DNA of 64,000 nt, taken from Campylorhamphus procurvoides. Lineage: Eukaryota; Chordata; Aves; Passeriformes; Dendrocolaptidae. The stretch is from the NCBI GenBank assembly GCA_013396655.1, contig WBMV01000127.1, positions 125,889 through 189,888 on the forward strand. The letters run 5' to 3'. Every line of letters starts with the position of its first letter. Position 1 is the stretch's first letter. Positions 49,701-62,057 of this stretch are shown piece by piece. Made by a program: the position numbers and the translations under genes. The notes under the pieces are model-generated. The model was not told the origin of the DNA. It was given only the letters and a program-made list of their open reading frames with translations, and ran no database searches.

Positions 49701-51157
49701 AGCTGTATCTTTTGTGAGAGATTTATTTCAGGGAAATAGAATAAGACTTCAGAATGTCATTGCAGTCTGGTAATGAAAAGTATCTGGAAGGGGTTGTAGG
49801 GATGCTTTTGACAAAAAACAGCCTTTGAAACTCTCTGTGCACCTTCTCATCCCCCTGGATAGCCCAGTGGACTTGGAGTATTTTCTGACTCTAAACCTGT
49901 GCTGAACATTGCCCAGCACTCATCTCAGCCCTGCTCAGTTTTGGTGAAGGTTTAGGGGTTTATGTCAGGTCAGAGAGGAGTTCCCTGCTTAGGAAATCCA
50001 AAAAGCAAATCTAGGTGCCCTCTGCTGCAGGAAGTCTTTTGTTTAATAATGTGCACAGAATCAAAGACTTCTGAAATGGAACAAGCTGGTTATTCAGCAC
50101 ACTGGTCTTGGAATTGGTTGGCTTGACTCAGAAATACCAGAAGTTCTCCAGCCCTGGGATTGACTTTCTGGCTTCCTTGGACTTACCCCAATATGGAGCT
50201 CCTTCTTATGGTCAGGGTTTTCAGATCTGCCTTGGGTTTTACCTCTTTAAAAGGAATGTATAGATGCTGTAGATGTGAGGAGCCTGCTGTTCGGTTATTG
50301 TGTGGAGAAAGCCAATGGCACTTTATAATAGGTGATAATTAAGGAAATAGTTGTCAAAAGATGTATCTGTGTCAGTTTTGAAGTGTTTTAGGGCCATGCA
50401 AACAATTGAAACTTCCAAGAAAAGATATAATTCTGCACCCTTCATTACTAAATATTCTAGGCTCAGATTCTGCTCTCTCAGTGCATTTTAGGAATAAGTA
50501 TTTTATAAAACGTGAGTTGGTACAAATGCCAAACTGAGGCAAGGGAAATGTTTTATTTACAGCCCTTATTTTGGTAGCATGTGCAGTGCCATTGAAATGC
50601 TGCTTGTGCTTCTTTAGATCTGCTTGGTTACAAAAGTACAGCAAAGAGGCTCCACTGAGAAAATTGCATAATATATAGTTATTTATTGGAAGAACTTGAC
50701 TACATTTTTTCTTCTTTCAGTTCATAATCATAATGCTGCTTAATTTCCATGAAATTCTTCAGGGCAAGTACTTTCCTTAGAGGCAGTTTTTGTAACTTTG
50801 AGATCCCTGTTATTTAAATCCACAGCGCTCTTTGAGCAGACATCTTCTGTGAGAAAATACTATAAAATGTTCTTTTCAGCAAGAAGATCACAGAGCAATG
50901 TAAAAAGGAGCTGCTTAAAAAAAAGAAAAGGCAAGCCTGTTTTTTTTTCTTTTGTTTGCCTTTTCATTAGAAAAATCAGTAGCATTTATTTTCAAGTAAG
51001 GCCTTCAGTTAGTATTTAACTGACTATAAGTGTCTAATTATGCTGCAATTAATTCCTTATCTGAATCACTTAATTTGGAGTGTAACTGAGAAACCTTGGG
51101 TTTGGGTAAATTTGGGATAAGTAATCAGAGTGAAAGTCTGATAGCAATTAAAATTAA
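46747..51157. other. Gene-free unique sequence
   Basis: No gene, RNA gene or recognised transposable element is seen. The short open frames on both strands have no domain. The stretch 50048-50110 faintly resembles a CR1 3' end in reverse but is not convincing. Confidence 0.5.
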
Positions 51158-51203
51158 GATGGATGGATGGATGGATAGATAGCAAGATAGATAGCAAGAT
51201 AAC

Positions 51204-51247
<44 letters not shown>

Positions 51248-51256
51248 CAGACAGAC
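51158..51256. repeat. Compound GATG/GATA/GACA microsatellite
   Basis: Four GATG units lead into GATA units interrupted by CAA. A perfect run of ten GATA units (51206-51245) and then GACA GACA GAC follow. The stepwise GATG to GATA to GACA order is typical of point mutation plus slippage in a tetranucleotide array. The minus open frame 51066-51314, with its repeated SIYL, is translated repeat. Confidence 0.97.
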
Positions 51257-54200
51257 CATCCTGTAGGTATTGACTTCTAGGTCTGTGTAACATCACCACT
51301 TTCATGATGGACACTGGAGCTGGTAAATAGGCTGGAGTGAATTTTTGATGTAAACAGAGTATTTAGGTGCTCTCAGTGCTGCTCAGATGCTGTTATGAAA
51401 TATCTGTTCCCACAAAACATGGCATTAAAGCCCTCAAAGTAATCACCAGGTTAGATATGAAACCAAATGCAATCATCAGATGTTTTGGTTTAGAGTCTGT
51501 ATAAGCTTGGAAAGGTTTAATTGACTTTGCCATTCCCTCTGCCCCCCCCGTGGAAGCAGAAGTGTCCTTGAGCTGAAGAGAATGCAGAGTGAAGTCCATG
51601 GGGATGTGACATGAAGATATCAAACCCCTTTTGGCCCATAAAGGGAGGGGAAAGATTGGTTGATTTTTGCATGATTTTGGTGCATTGAGATTCTGTGAAT
51701 GCAGAGGTGGAAACAGAATGCTGATGCTTTCAGTGAGGTTCAGGTCTTACTGGGTTTTGTTGCCTCCCTTGAAAGAGGAAGGTCTGTCTTCACAAAGCAG
51801 CTTTCTCTTTAGTCTGGAAAGTCCCCTCGTGACTGTGGGATAAACTTCTGATTCCAGCTTTGTCAAAGTTGGGGCTGCAGCCTGTCAGCTGTCCTGGTGG
51901 GAAAGACACTGTGTTTTATTTATTGTTATGAGCAAATAAAGCCCACTGAATTTCCTTTGGTGTGTCCATGCAGTTTGCATGAAGAGGGAAAGCACACCAT
52001 CAGCTCTGTGTGATTCCCAAGCAGCGCTCCCAGTTACAAATGCCCAATTGATTTTTCACTTCTATAGCTGCAGACAGCATTTAATCAGTGCTTTGTCAGA
52101 CACTTCAATAGCAGCACCATACACCTCTCTTAAACCCCACTGATATTTACAGTATCACTGAGCATCATTTACTCTGTCACTCTCAGGCTGTGGTAGAGAC
52201 CAAGTAATTTTACAGCTCTCTGAAAATTGTTATAAATTACTTTAATATTTTTTCTAAATGAGCTTCAACTGGCTGATTTAGTCAGCGGTGGGGCCAACTA
52301 ACAGTTGCACTGCATCATGTTGCACAGGAGGATTAATCATGATGAGGGAAAAGGATTGTAAGCTCAGATGAGTTTTTGGTGTCAGTGGTAGCTATACCAA
52401 AGAAAAGCAAGATCAGGAGTACTTATTACTCCATTACTTACTTTGCTTTTGGAGAAGTAAATAGGGCAACCACTGGTGGGATGGAAAATTTCAGTCAGAG
52501 GAATCACTGGAACCCTTGGTGGGCACAGCAGAGCACGTGCAGTGAACAAAACAGGAGCCTGGAAGAGATTGTCAGAAATACTTCCATTAAGTAAAAGCTA
52601 ATCACTCGAAGAGTGATGATTAAAATGATAATTACCTGTGTTTTTTCCGCTACCTGACATTCAAGTGGCAAACTGCATGCATTCCCCAAGAAGAAAGTAT
52701 GTAATCATATAATTAAAGAAGCATGAGGGATTGAAATGTAACTTTACATTTGTTCCAGTACATGCTTTTAAATTTCTCCCTTTGTCTTTTCCTGCTGTCA
52801 CTGATCTGATGGCTTTATAACCATCAAGCACCTATGAGCTTGTAGGACTGAAGGCTCAGAGGGCATTTAGATAGGTATGACAGGATATATCATATGACAC
52901 ATTCCTGTGTGTCAAAATGCAGATTCAAATTATGGAGATCATTTCTGGCTTTACAAAAGCCGAATGGAATTTTAAAAAAATTGTGTTCTGTATTGGTTTT
53001 GCCCCTAATAACCTGAATATTTTGAAATGGCTTTTGTAGAAATTAATAATGTCATCTCCACAGCTGAGAATTCTTCCTAGAACTTTCTTGGAACTTGGAC
53101 AAACCACATGACCACTTCTACTGCAGCCATGTAGTCGGGTGTTTTGTAGAATTCGTGTCATGGCTTTGAGAAATATGACTATTAAATTGAGCATTAAAAA
53201 ACCTTCTGTCCTTATAGTGTAGACATTTATCAAATTGTTCAGCACCATCTTTTTTATTATTATTATTTTATTTTTGCATTGGATGTGCCAATGCAAAAGA
53301 AAATTTTAGTCTTTTTTTAAAGGTATATCAGCTGTAAATGCTATATAAGTAACATTTTTTGACAGTAAGCTCCTGATCCACAGTAACCTAATTTCACCTA
53401 TTTTTTCTGCCCTATCCCCCTCCGCAGTAGCTCTTACACTTTTCCCTGCCCTCCTGAATTTCTACATGGTGGAATGGACCATTGCACCAATAAATTAATA
53501 ATAAAAAGTCTTTGCCTTATTGGTGTTGAGCTTCTCTTCTTAAATTTCAAGTTCCCAGAGGGCATAAAGACTCAGGTTTATTTGGTTTGATTTCATTTTT
53601 TAGTTGCATCCAGAGCAGGAGCTTTTTAAGCCATCTGTATATGTCACATAGGCAACCCCAGGTTGATTTATATGCAATATTTGCTCTTTTTGCAAAACAA
53701 ACATAAACAAAGAAATCCAATGGCACTTTTATATCCAAAGTGCTCTTAAAAGAGCACCAGAATGTTTTCCAGTACTGCTAATTTCAGGGCAGTTTTTTAC
53801 CACACTACTGCCCGCCGTGGTTTTCCAACCCATTGTTTGCCTCGGCAAAATGGAGCTGCAAATAGGAAAATATTGGAGTTAAGTGCCCATTTCTTTCTGA
53901 AGTTTTTCAGTTGTGGAAATACAGGAGCAACTTGCCTGAGTGCTGCAGGGTGTAAATGCAGTCCTTCCACGCAGGGATCCTGATGAAAAACTGCTGCTCA
54001 GATGTTGTCAGGAATCGCTGCCATATGTTGTGGGTATCAAATATCTTTGCTGGCTGTAAAGGAGCGAACACCCCGTGTTCTACTGCATTAATTGCAGATA
54101 TTTCTTCTTAAGGATAGCATTTGCTAATGTATTTATAGTCCATTTGTTTTAATAAATACCAATTTTACTCCAGTGTTTGTGTGAACAGCCAGACTTGAAT

Positions 54201-54384
54201 GGGTTATAAATGTGCTGTGTTCTTCCCTTCTAAATGGCACATTGGAGGTGTCAACCTTGTGTTAGGATTGTTTAAGAAAAGGAGAGGTTTTCCTCTGGTT
54301 TTGGGGGTTGTTCTGTTTTTTTCCCTAACTGCAAAAGTTCTGATGTCTTTTCTTAAGAGAAGTTGAGTTTTCTAGTAGTGTGGA
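51257..54384. other. Gene-free unique sequence
   Basis: No gene or RNA gene is recognised. A short TTA-rich stretch lies at about 53250-53275. The minus open frame 52925-53296 (123 codons) has no domain. Confidence 0.55.
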
Positions 54385-54424
54385 CATATATAAATATATA
54401 TATATAAATATATATATATGTATT
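54385..54424. repeat. (TA)n-rich microsatellite
   Basis: ATATATAAATATATATATATAAAT-type sequence, interrupted twice by an extra A. It is purely A and T apart from its ends. Confidence 0.9.
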
Positions 54425-56335
54425 TTAAATACTGAGTGAGGAATGTTTGCACTTATTAATTTTAAGTAATTCTGTCTGCCCTTCTTCCAATGGATTCTAA
54501 TAGATTCTTTTAGGAACCCATAAATCTCAGACAACTAAAGGCTTGTGTAAGTAGCTAATAATTAGATTTTGCTATAAATTCCTGCAAGTTTGTGAGAGGG
54601 AAGAATTTGGAGAACTGAACCCTCTCTTTACCAGGAGAGCCCACCCAAGCACCTCATAAATGTCTCCACTTATAGAAGTTGAGGTTGTAAATGCTAATGA
54701 TGTATTTATCCTCTTAAAGAGCTCTTACATGAGCTATTCTCATGAGAATAATAAAAGCGAAAAAGCAGGGGTTTTTGTTCTGTTTGCAGTGGGTTTTCCC
54801 TCTTGCTTTGTGCCACACTTTATCTCTGCAATGTAATGAAAAATTATAAAATTGATATGATTAATGGCTCTAATGAAAGTCACTGAAATGTGATTTTTCC
54901 AGGGGAGCACCAAGATTAAAACAAAAAACTTGGGGAATTATTTGGACTTGAGATGTGAATGAACTTAAGGTAAATTTTCACAAGAGTTATCTTGGCTTTG
55001 TGGAATGACCTGATTTTCTGTGCCTCAGATACAACCTCAGGTGGTTCTGATGTGTGGCTCAGTCTCCATAAATCTGTGGCTGGGCACATAGTCTATACAT
55101 TTAATTTTCTTTCAAAACTTCTGTTTAGCAAGGCACCGTGAAACTTGTGCTTTTCCAGCTAAATCTCATTTGTCTGGAACAATTTTAAAGTAAATCAATT
55201 AACTTATTAATTAGCTGATCACAGATGCAAGAGGATATATCTATCTTTCTCAGTCATGCTTATTTACTCATTTCAATATTTTTTTTCTTTTCAGATTTCA
55301 GGTTCAGTTTGGCTTTTCTTTGTGTGTTTCATTCATTAATCAGCTCATAGTCCCTGCAGGGCTTGCTGGGCATCAAGGGTAGTTTTTTGTTGGAAATATT
55401 CAGCATTTAATTCACTATTTCCCCCACTGCAGTCAACTGGCACATCTGCAAAGTAAAAATGAAGTTCAGACTGTAGGCAAACCTTTTGCTGCTGATGCTG
55501 GCCCTGCTACTTTGAATTTCAGGGCTCTGCTAAAGACCACATTGCAAACCTGAGAGCCACTGAAGTTTTCCCACTGCAGCTGGACCGTTTGTGCTGTCAA
55601 ATTTAATGCAATTCTATGGATTTTTACAAGCAAACTTTTTCTTTGAGAGGATTAATATATTCAGTACTGAAACACTCTTCACTTAACAGAGCTCTGTGAA
55701 AGTCAGCCCTTTGTAAAAATGCCTTTCCAGGTGTCAGCTGTGTTACTTCAGGTCCAGTGCTCCCAGAATGCCTGTGGTTTGAAACCTCCAATTGGCATAT
55801 TGCTTTCAGGAGAGCCTTGCTCTGGGGGAATTAGAATAGAAAACAGCTGATACAAACCAGCTGAAAGCATTTGGTGTGATACAAGCAGAAAATAGCATCG
55901 TGTGTGTGGTCTGGGCTGCTTTTCCTGTATTAAGTTCATATTTTGGCCCCTGAAAAATTAAGTCAGAAGTTCATGTTCTGGATGCACCCCATTAAGAGTT
56001 GAAATAGCCCCAGTCTTAACAGTTTGCTGGATAAGAAGGTATGTTTTGTGTTATTAAAATTATCCAGACTGTATCTTGATTAAGAGTTTCCATTGATCTA
56101 AATGGAATGCAAAGTTCCAGCTGCAGAAAACCTGAGCTGGGAAAGTGCCTCCATCTGCCTTTCTTGTCTAGAAGAATCAGTATGCTGTTACTCAAAGGGA
56201 ATAAATACCATAATTAAGAATTTTCAGTCAATTGACTTCTAAACTCTTGTATTTGAGGCCTCCTCACAGGCCTCTGTCTGTGGAACACTTAGTTTGGCTT
56301 ATTCTTCATTTAGTTGTAACCTTTCTGTTTGTCAG
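54425..56335. other. Gene-free unique sequence
   Basis: No gene is recognised. Around 55194-55220 there are several TAAT cores (CAATTAACTTATTAATTAG) in AT-rich DNA. Confidence 0.55.
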
Positions 56336-56447
56336 ATACATTTTTGGTAGGGGTGTGTTTGGGGGTCTTTTTAATTTGGTGTTTGCTTGTTTGGGGGTTT
56401 TATTGGGTTTTTTTTGGTGTGTGTGTGGGGGGTATTTTTCCTCCCAT
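56336..56447. repeat. G/T-rich low-complexity tract
   Basis: G runs of three to six alternate with T runs, and a TGTGTGTGTGG stretch lies near the right end. Loops between G runs are mostly too long for a standard quadruplex. The two open frames across it (56232-56546, 56329-56514) give F/G/V-rich peptides from composition alone. Confidence 0.75.
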
Positions 56448-59400
56448 TTTAGAAGGGAGAATCAAATATGGAGGCAACTGGGAATATTGGACTGTGTTCA
56501 TATTTCTGGCGTGAAATCTCAGGGAAATGTGCTCATGTGCTTATAAGGAGTCTGTTAATGTTTTTCCTCTTTGTTTTTAAAACTTCTTAAACATACTCGA
56601 AGATAGGATAAATATTTTATGTGCCATCCCTAAATATTAGTGGATTGGTTTTGCTTCTGATTAGAAATTAAGCATAGAAGAAGAGCTTGATCCAGCTCTT
56701 TTGAATGGTTAGATTAGCAGGAAATCCTGTACAAGAGCATGAAAAGTAATGTTGCAGCTTCCTTGGTTATATTTTTAGGCTTGAAAATACATAATTTGCT
56801 AGGGAAAAATATTCTGAATTCTGGTTTATTTTGTCTCAAATGCCTTTTTCTTTTAGGAATGGAGTATGGAGAAGGAGTTATGATCGAATGAGTGTTATGA
56901 GCTATAATCAGGTTATGACATCAGGAAGGAGGAATAGATACATTTGGCACATCTTTGATGTCTGAATCAGTGGGATTTGGCTGTTGAGCTCCTTTATGAT
57001 CCTTTTCTAATTTATGGGAGGAAACCAAACACTTTTTCTTGTATTCAGTGGTAGGAGAAGAGCAGATAATATACAAACATAGACACGTGCATACATTTAC
57101 ATATCTTCTTATGCACAGTGGTTGTGTGCATGGACACATCCAGATGACTAAGTCTGGGTCTCATCTTCATATTCTTCTTTTCTACAACAGAAGGGACAAG
57201 AGGAGAAGGCTGGTGTCATATCAAAAGAGAAAAAAAGAAGCTCTAATATTCTTACTAGTTCTGAAATGAATCTTTTCTATTATTTTACAGTAGAACACCA
57301 AAATACTGAAAGAAATGCCAATGTATCTTTATTCTGTAAGGTTTACAGAAGGAAAAACATTTAATGTTGCTTTTCCATACAAGATAAAATTGAATAATAC
57401 AGGGAAAACCTGTGCAAGCGTAGGTTACTTTATTCTAGATATTTTTAGGCAGCCTCCTGCTCAAATATAACTCAGGCACCACCATTTCATATTAGGTTAA
57501 TAGACAATTGTAATGGAGAATAAGGAGGCTGGCAGGTAATGATTAAAATGTGGTCAGTGCTGTCTCCATTGCACAGATGAATACCAATATTAGCCTGAAA
57601 CCTCAAATTCCTGGAGGAGATGATTTTCCAGCGTTGTATTTTCTTATCTTGAGTCACTTCATTATTAGTGTCTCAGGCTTGTTAATCAGTGGGATTCGTG
57701 TGCCTATGAACAAGGAGCTCAATAAAAAGAGAACAGTTATTATTTCTATATGCAAATCTCCCCCAGGCAGATGAGGAGGTTTCCCTGGCAGCAGAAATGA
57801 TGCATTCTCAGTTAAGGATGTCAGAAACATCAGGTCTCTTTTATGTGCCAATTCATAGTAGTTTTCCATGAAAAGCAAATGCTTCAGGAAAAATATTCTC
57901 TTAAGATCAGGTAGGGCTGGAACTCTGTGAAGGAAACTCCTCGTGCCACTTCATTGCTGGAGGAACACAAGTGACCTTTGAGCTGATATCACTGGGTGGA
58001 AACACCATCTCTGCTGCATGCTGATGAGTAAACAGCCAGAATTCCTTTGGGATTCAGTTTCGTGTTGAAATGTCACTGAACTCAATATGCATCACTTTCA
58101 TTTGGATGAACCTGCGTTGTGTGCTAAAGGAGAAGGGGGCTGCTTAAATGTAAAGGTTGTGGTATAGTTGTTTACATTGGATGTGTGCATGCAAAACTGA
58201 GCAACTCTGTGTCCCTGGGGGGTTGGAATTATTTTTTGGTACATTTAAAGGCTTTGAGGATGGATCACTTGTCTTGTGCTGTTATGGTTGTTGCTTCCAC
58301 AGTTGCATTTAGATCCAAGGATGGTTATTCTGACAATGCCCCTTATATTGTCATATCCAAGGCCACGTTGTCATGAGCTTTTTAATTCCACAGCCAGTGC
58401 CCATCACTTCTCTGCACAACTAAAATCAGTGGTAAGCACATTTCTGCCACAGTGAGACTGATAATGGTTTCTCTTAAAGTCTTTTTAATGATTCAATTTG
58501 AATCAGTGATCTCCAGAGGAAGGAAACTCCATTTGTTAGGGGGATTTATATTTTAATTCTTTGAATGAAAAATGTGTCAGAGAACAGAAAAAAAAATCAT
58601 CTCTGCCTTTTTTTAATTCCCCAGACTTGCAGAATAGCTGCATACAGAAGAGGGATGTGTCACTCCCCCAAAAGAAAAGCTCTGTTGGTGAAATGAGGTG
58701 ATGTAATTGCAGACACTGTGGCCTCTGTGCTGGTCTAAGAAAATTAGCTGACATACCTGCTCCTCCTGACGTGGTTTTAATTATGTTTGCAGTTGCACAT
58801 TCCCTCAGATTGAGGAGCAGTGGCTCAAATGACTCCTTACACAGGGAGCTTGAGCACTCTGCTGCCACAGTAATTACACCTTGCCTGAGCACAGGAACAG
58901 GCAGGTGAATTGGTGTCTGAAGCATTTGCTGTTTGTTGGAGTTCAGGCAGGTGGCATGACATGATTTTCCAGTCCTCTCCTGCAGTTCCCATTCTGTCTC
59001 CAACCTGAACTCGCTGGCATGCTAATTTTTAGTTCTGTGCGAGTATACCAAGGGTTTAAAAAAGGGGGGGAAAACCCCAGAAATGTTAATGAAGAGCTTA
59101 TTTTCATGTGATGAGAAATGTTAATTACATAATGCATAACTTGCTGTAACTCAGGCAATGGAATGAAGGCATTGCCTGAACTTGCCTGGAAACAGCACAT
59201 GATTGGAGATGGTTGGGCTGCACTAAGTCCCAAGGGTTGTTTTTTAAATCCAACACTGAGAATGTCATGCTGAATGCTGACCTTATTTAGAGCAGCCCTG
59301 CTCAGACAGTGGAGTCAAAATGTAAATGTTTAGGGTGGGGTTTTGTACACTGGACAGCTTAAGATGATGTGCTTTATAAAATGGGCAGTGCCCATATGAT

Positions 59401-60616
59401 AGCCCTGTATATTTGGAAATTCAGACCACACCAAAGCCTCTAATTGTATGAAGGGAACTTCTTACCTGTATGTGTAATTTCTACATTTCAAGACACTGTG
59501 GTGGTTTAAAGAGTTGCAGGTTTGGGGTTTTTTTGAGGACCCTGTCTTAGTGAATTGAGGCAAATAATTTAATCTTAATTTTAGATTGGATATACAAGAC
59601 AGGGAAAAGTCTTCCCATTGCTAAGGAGCTGGACTCTTAATAGCTGGCTGTGTGCAGGTTGCCAGGCTTTGAGGGGATGGAAAACAATCTGTCTTTAGAT
59701 GTTATCATGGTGTGTCTCCCCAGGCTAATTAGCAGTCAGTACCTTGTGATGGATAATGGGACTTGGCTGGTAAATCTCATTTATGTTTAAGAGTTTTTTC
59801 TGCAGTCAAAACGTGGGTAAAAGGGAATTTCAGCAGAAAATGAAGGGAGGGAATTTCTCTATGTTCCACCTCTTGTGAGTGAGTTGTGCCATTGGGGAAA
59901 GAAATAGAGTCAAGAGAAAAACTTCCAAAGGAGAGATCTGTCCTACATTTCACATTTTGTGACTTAAAATTTATAAGTTATTTAACTCCTTGCATTGATC
60001 TAAATGTTATATGTTAAATTTTATGTGCAAGCTTCCCAGAATCTGCGTGTTGTGAATGTTTGAGAAATGATCAAATGAATTCTAATAATAACACAGGGTT
60101 GAGATTTTGAAGATAAATTGACATAAACACGACACCATCTTTGGTTTTCCTTCTTTTGTTGCTCCCTTTGGGGATTCCGTGGTTTCTTTCCTGCTGCTTC
60201 AGGGGTTTGGGGTCTCTTTCACCTGTTTGATGCTGCAAAGCCTTTTTTTGCCCTCAGTTTGTCAGTTCTCAGCTGTGTCCCAGGAGGATCTGTATGGGCA
60301 TGAGTGTATTTATCTGTGCACTTCATTGGGAATGCTTAGAAGAAGGTATTATATAAAATGAACATTGGTGTTTCATTAAGAAAAAATTGCTGTTCTCCCC
60401 CATTTCAATTGGCTTTCTTACTGCATTGTGGTAATTAATAAATACAACACGACAGGGCATGAATTGTGTTGAATTAATTTATACCTGCTAGGTAGTTAGC
60501 TGTGAATCTGACAGCTGAATGCAAGTCAGCAGAGCCATCTATGCCTTAGAAATATTCTTCTGGTAGCCCAGCAGTCTAAGATTATAAAATACACACGAAT
60601 ATACCTGTGTTTATAC
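56448..60616. other. Gene-free unique sequence
   Basis: No gene or RNA gene is recognised. The minus open frame 58536-59003 (155 codons) has no domain and overlaps a poly-T/A stretch. Confidence 0.55.
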
Positions 60617-60659
60617 TTTTTTCTTCTTTTTTTTTCTATATATATCTACACACACACAA
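60617..60659. repeat. Compound pyrimidine / TA / CA simple repeat
   Basis: A CTTTTTT pyrimidine tract runs into TATATATAT and then CACACACACA. It is a small composite low-complexity patch. Confidence 0.85.
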
Positions 60660-61989
60660 CTGGAAGTTCCTGGGTAGTCACTGGTGAGACTTCCACGGTC
60701 CATTTTTCTCTGCAACTTCTCTGGGAGTCTTGTTGAGATCTCATCTAGCCGGGACAATTTTCAAGTCTGTGGAATGAAATGAGCAATTTACAGCCAGAGC
60801 TCAGAATTATTACCAGGCAGTCATGCCTCTGGATTTCTCCTGCCTTTTTTTTATAACAAGAAATATTTTGGTGGCCTGCTATTGTTGACAGCTTTGCTGA
60901 GAGCTTTCTAACAGTAATAAAATAGCCCCTCCAGTACAGCAGCTAATTCAAGATTTATGGAGCATGTGGAATTCTTCTCCTCCAAGACCGAATGTGTGTG
61001 CAATGAGGAAGCAGAGTGTGAATACAGGGAAATCGAGGAGGGCATTGCCTCTCCTTCTGCTCCATGGACCATAAAGCACCTGCTGCTCTGAGTGCCAGGC
61101 CACCAGAGAAGTTGGAGGCTTCCCAATCCCCCAAGTCATTTGCAGTCATGAGTTTAAACACTGAAAAGGCATAAAGGTTATAAATCTTCCCTAGTAATTT
61201 TTTTCAGTGTCATCTTCCCATCTTTGTTGCATCTTCTTGTATGTTTTCTCTAATGCCTCTACTTGCAACTTCTTCAATATTTATAATGTACTTTGTATTG
61301 TCTTACTTTGGGCCTTTAAATCATATATTGATGTTCAGGTTGGTGTGTGGATAATTAGGCCTTTCAAATTTATTTGAACAAAGTGAAGGTTGCAAGTCTC
61401 ATATTTAGGATTGCAGATCTTTTATGGGCTTGGAAAGCTTCACCTGAAAATCTTTGTCAAGGCTGGTGCTCAACAATCATCTTTGTGTACAACAAAAGGA
61501 GTTGTCATAAAATCTGACTTTGTAAACATTGGTTCCTTAAACCCCTGGCCCTTTCTTCTTAGTTTGCTTGGGCAAATTCCATCCTAAATATACACATAAA
61601 AACAGTAGGACCAGGTGCCTTCTGTGTCCTGCAGTGGGTGGAGGGTTGAGCTCAAATTGCCTGGAGAAAACTTCAATAGTGGAAGTTTATCAAAAGTAAG
61701 AAATGTGAGAATCACTTATTCATGTGAAAAGCAGCTCATTGTTATGTCACTTTTATCACAACAAACAGCTCTACTTTATTTTCATCCTGATTTCTCCCGG
61801 GGTGCATTTTGCTCTTATGAAGGATTTATGGGGGAGTTTGGTCTCCTCTTTCACTGATGTTAAATTTCTTGCAAAAGTTGGGGGGAAAATGTTTTCCCTT
61901 GTGTAGATGGGGGAAATGTTTAATCCTGCAGAGAGCAGTGGTTATTCCTGCAGAGTTTATCGGCCTTGGCATCTGTTACAGGTAATTTT
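60660..61989. other. Gene-free unique sequence
   Basis: No gene, RNA gene or recognised repeat is seen. Confidence 0.55.
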
Positions 61990-62057
61990 GGATGGTTGAG
62001 GTTGGACTCAATGACCATAAGGGATTCTGTCCTGTATTACCTTGCCGTGTTCTAATA
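61990..62057 (+). mobile_element. Probable CR1 3' tail
   Basis: GGATGGTTGAGGTTGGACTC followed by AATGACCATAAGGGATTCTG fits the last 50 to 70 bases of a CR1 subfamily. These normally read toward a TTCCAACC block and short ATTCTATG-type terminal repeats. Here the end is degraded to TATTACCTTGCCGTGTTCTA. The copy is short and worn. Chance similarity is possible but the run of matched words makes it unlikely. Confidence 0.52.

Noticed and set aside
50048..50110. CR1 3' end in reverse (CAGAATCAAAGACTTCTGAAATGG)
   Set aside because: Only the first few words fit. The following sequence does not continue like CR1.
51066..51314. Minus-strand frame with repeated SIYL units
   Set aside because: It is the translation of the GATA microsatellite, not a repeat protein.
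56336..56447. G-quadruplex
   Set aside because: There are enough G runs, but the loops between them are mostly 19 to 27 bases, beyond the usual limit.
58536..59003. Open frame of 155 codons, minus
   Set aside because: No domain. Part of it translates a poly-T/A stretch into K, F and D runs. It looks like chance.
59499..59530. LTR-like start TGTGGTGGTTTAAAG
   Set aside because: No terminal CA partner, no duplication of the target site and no further LTR words downstream.
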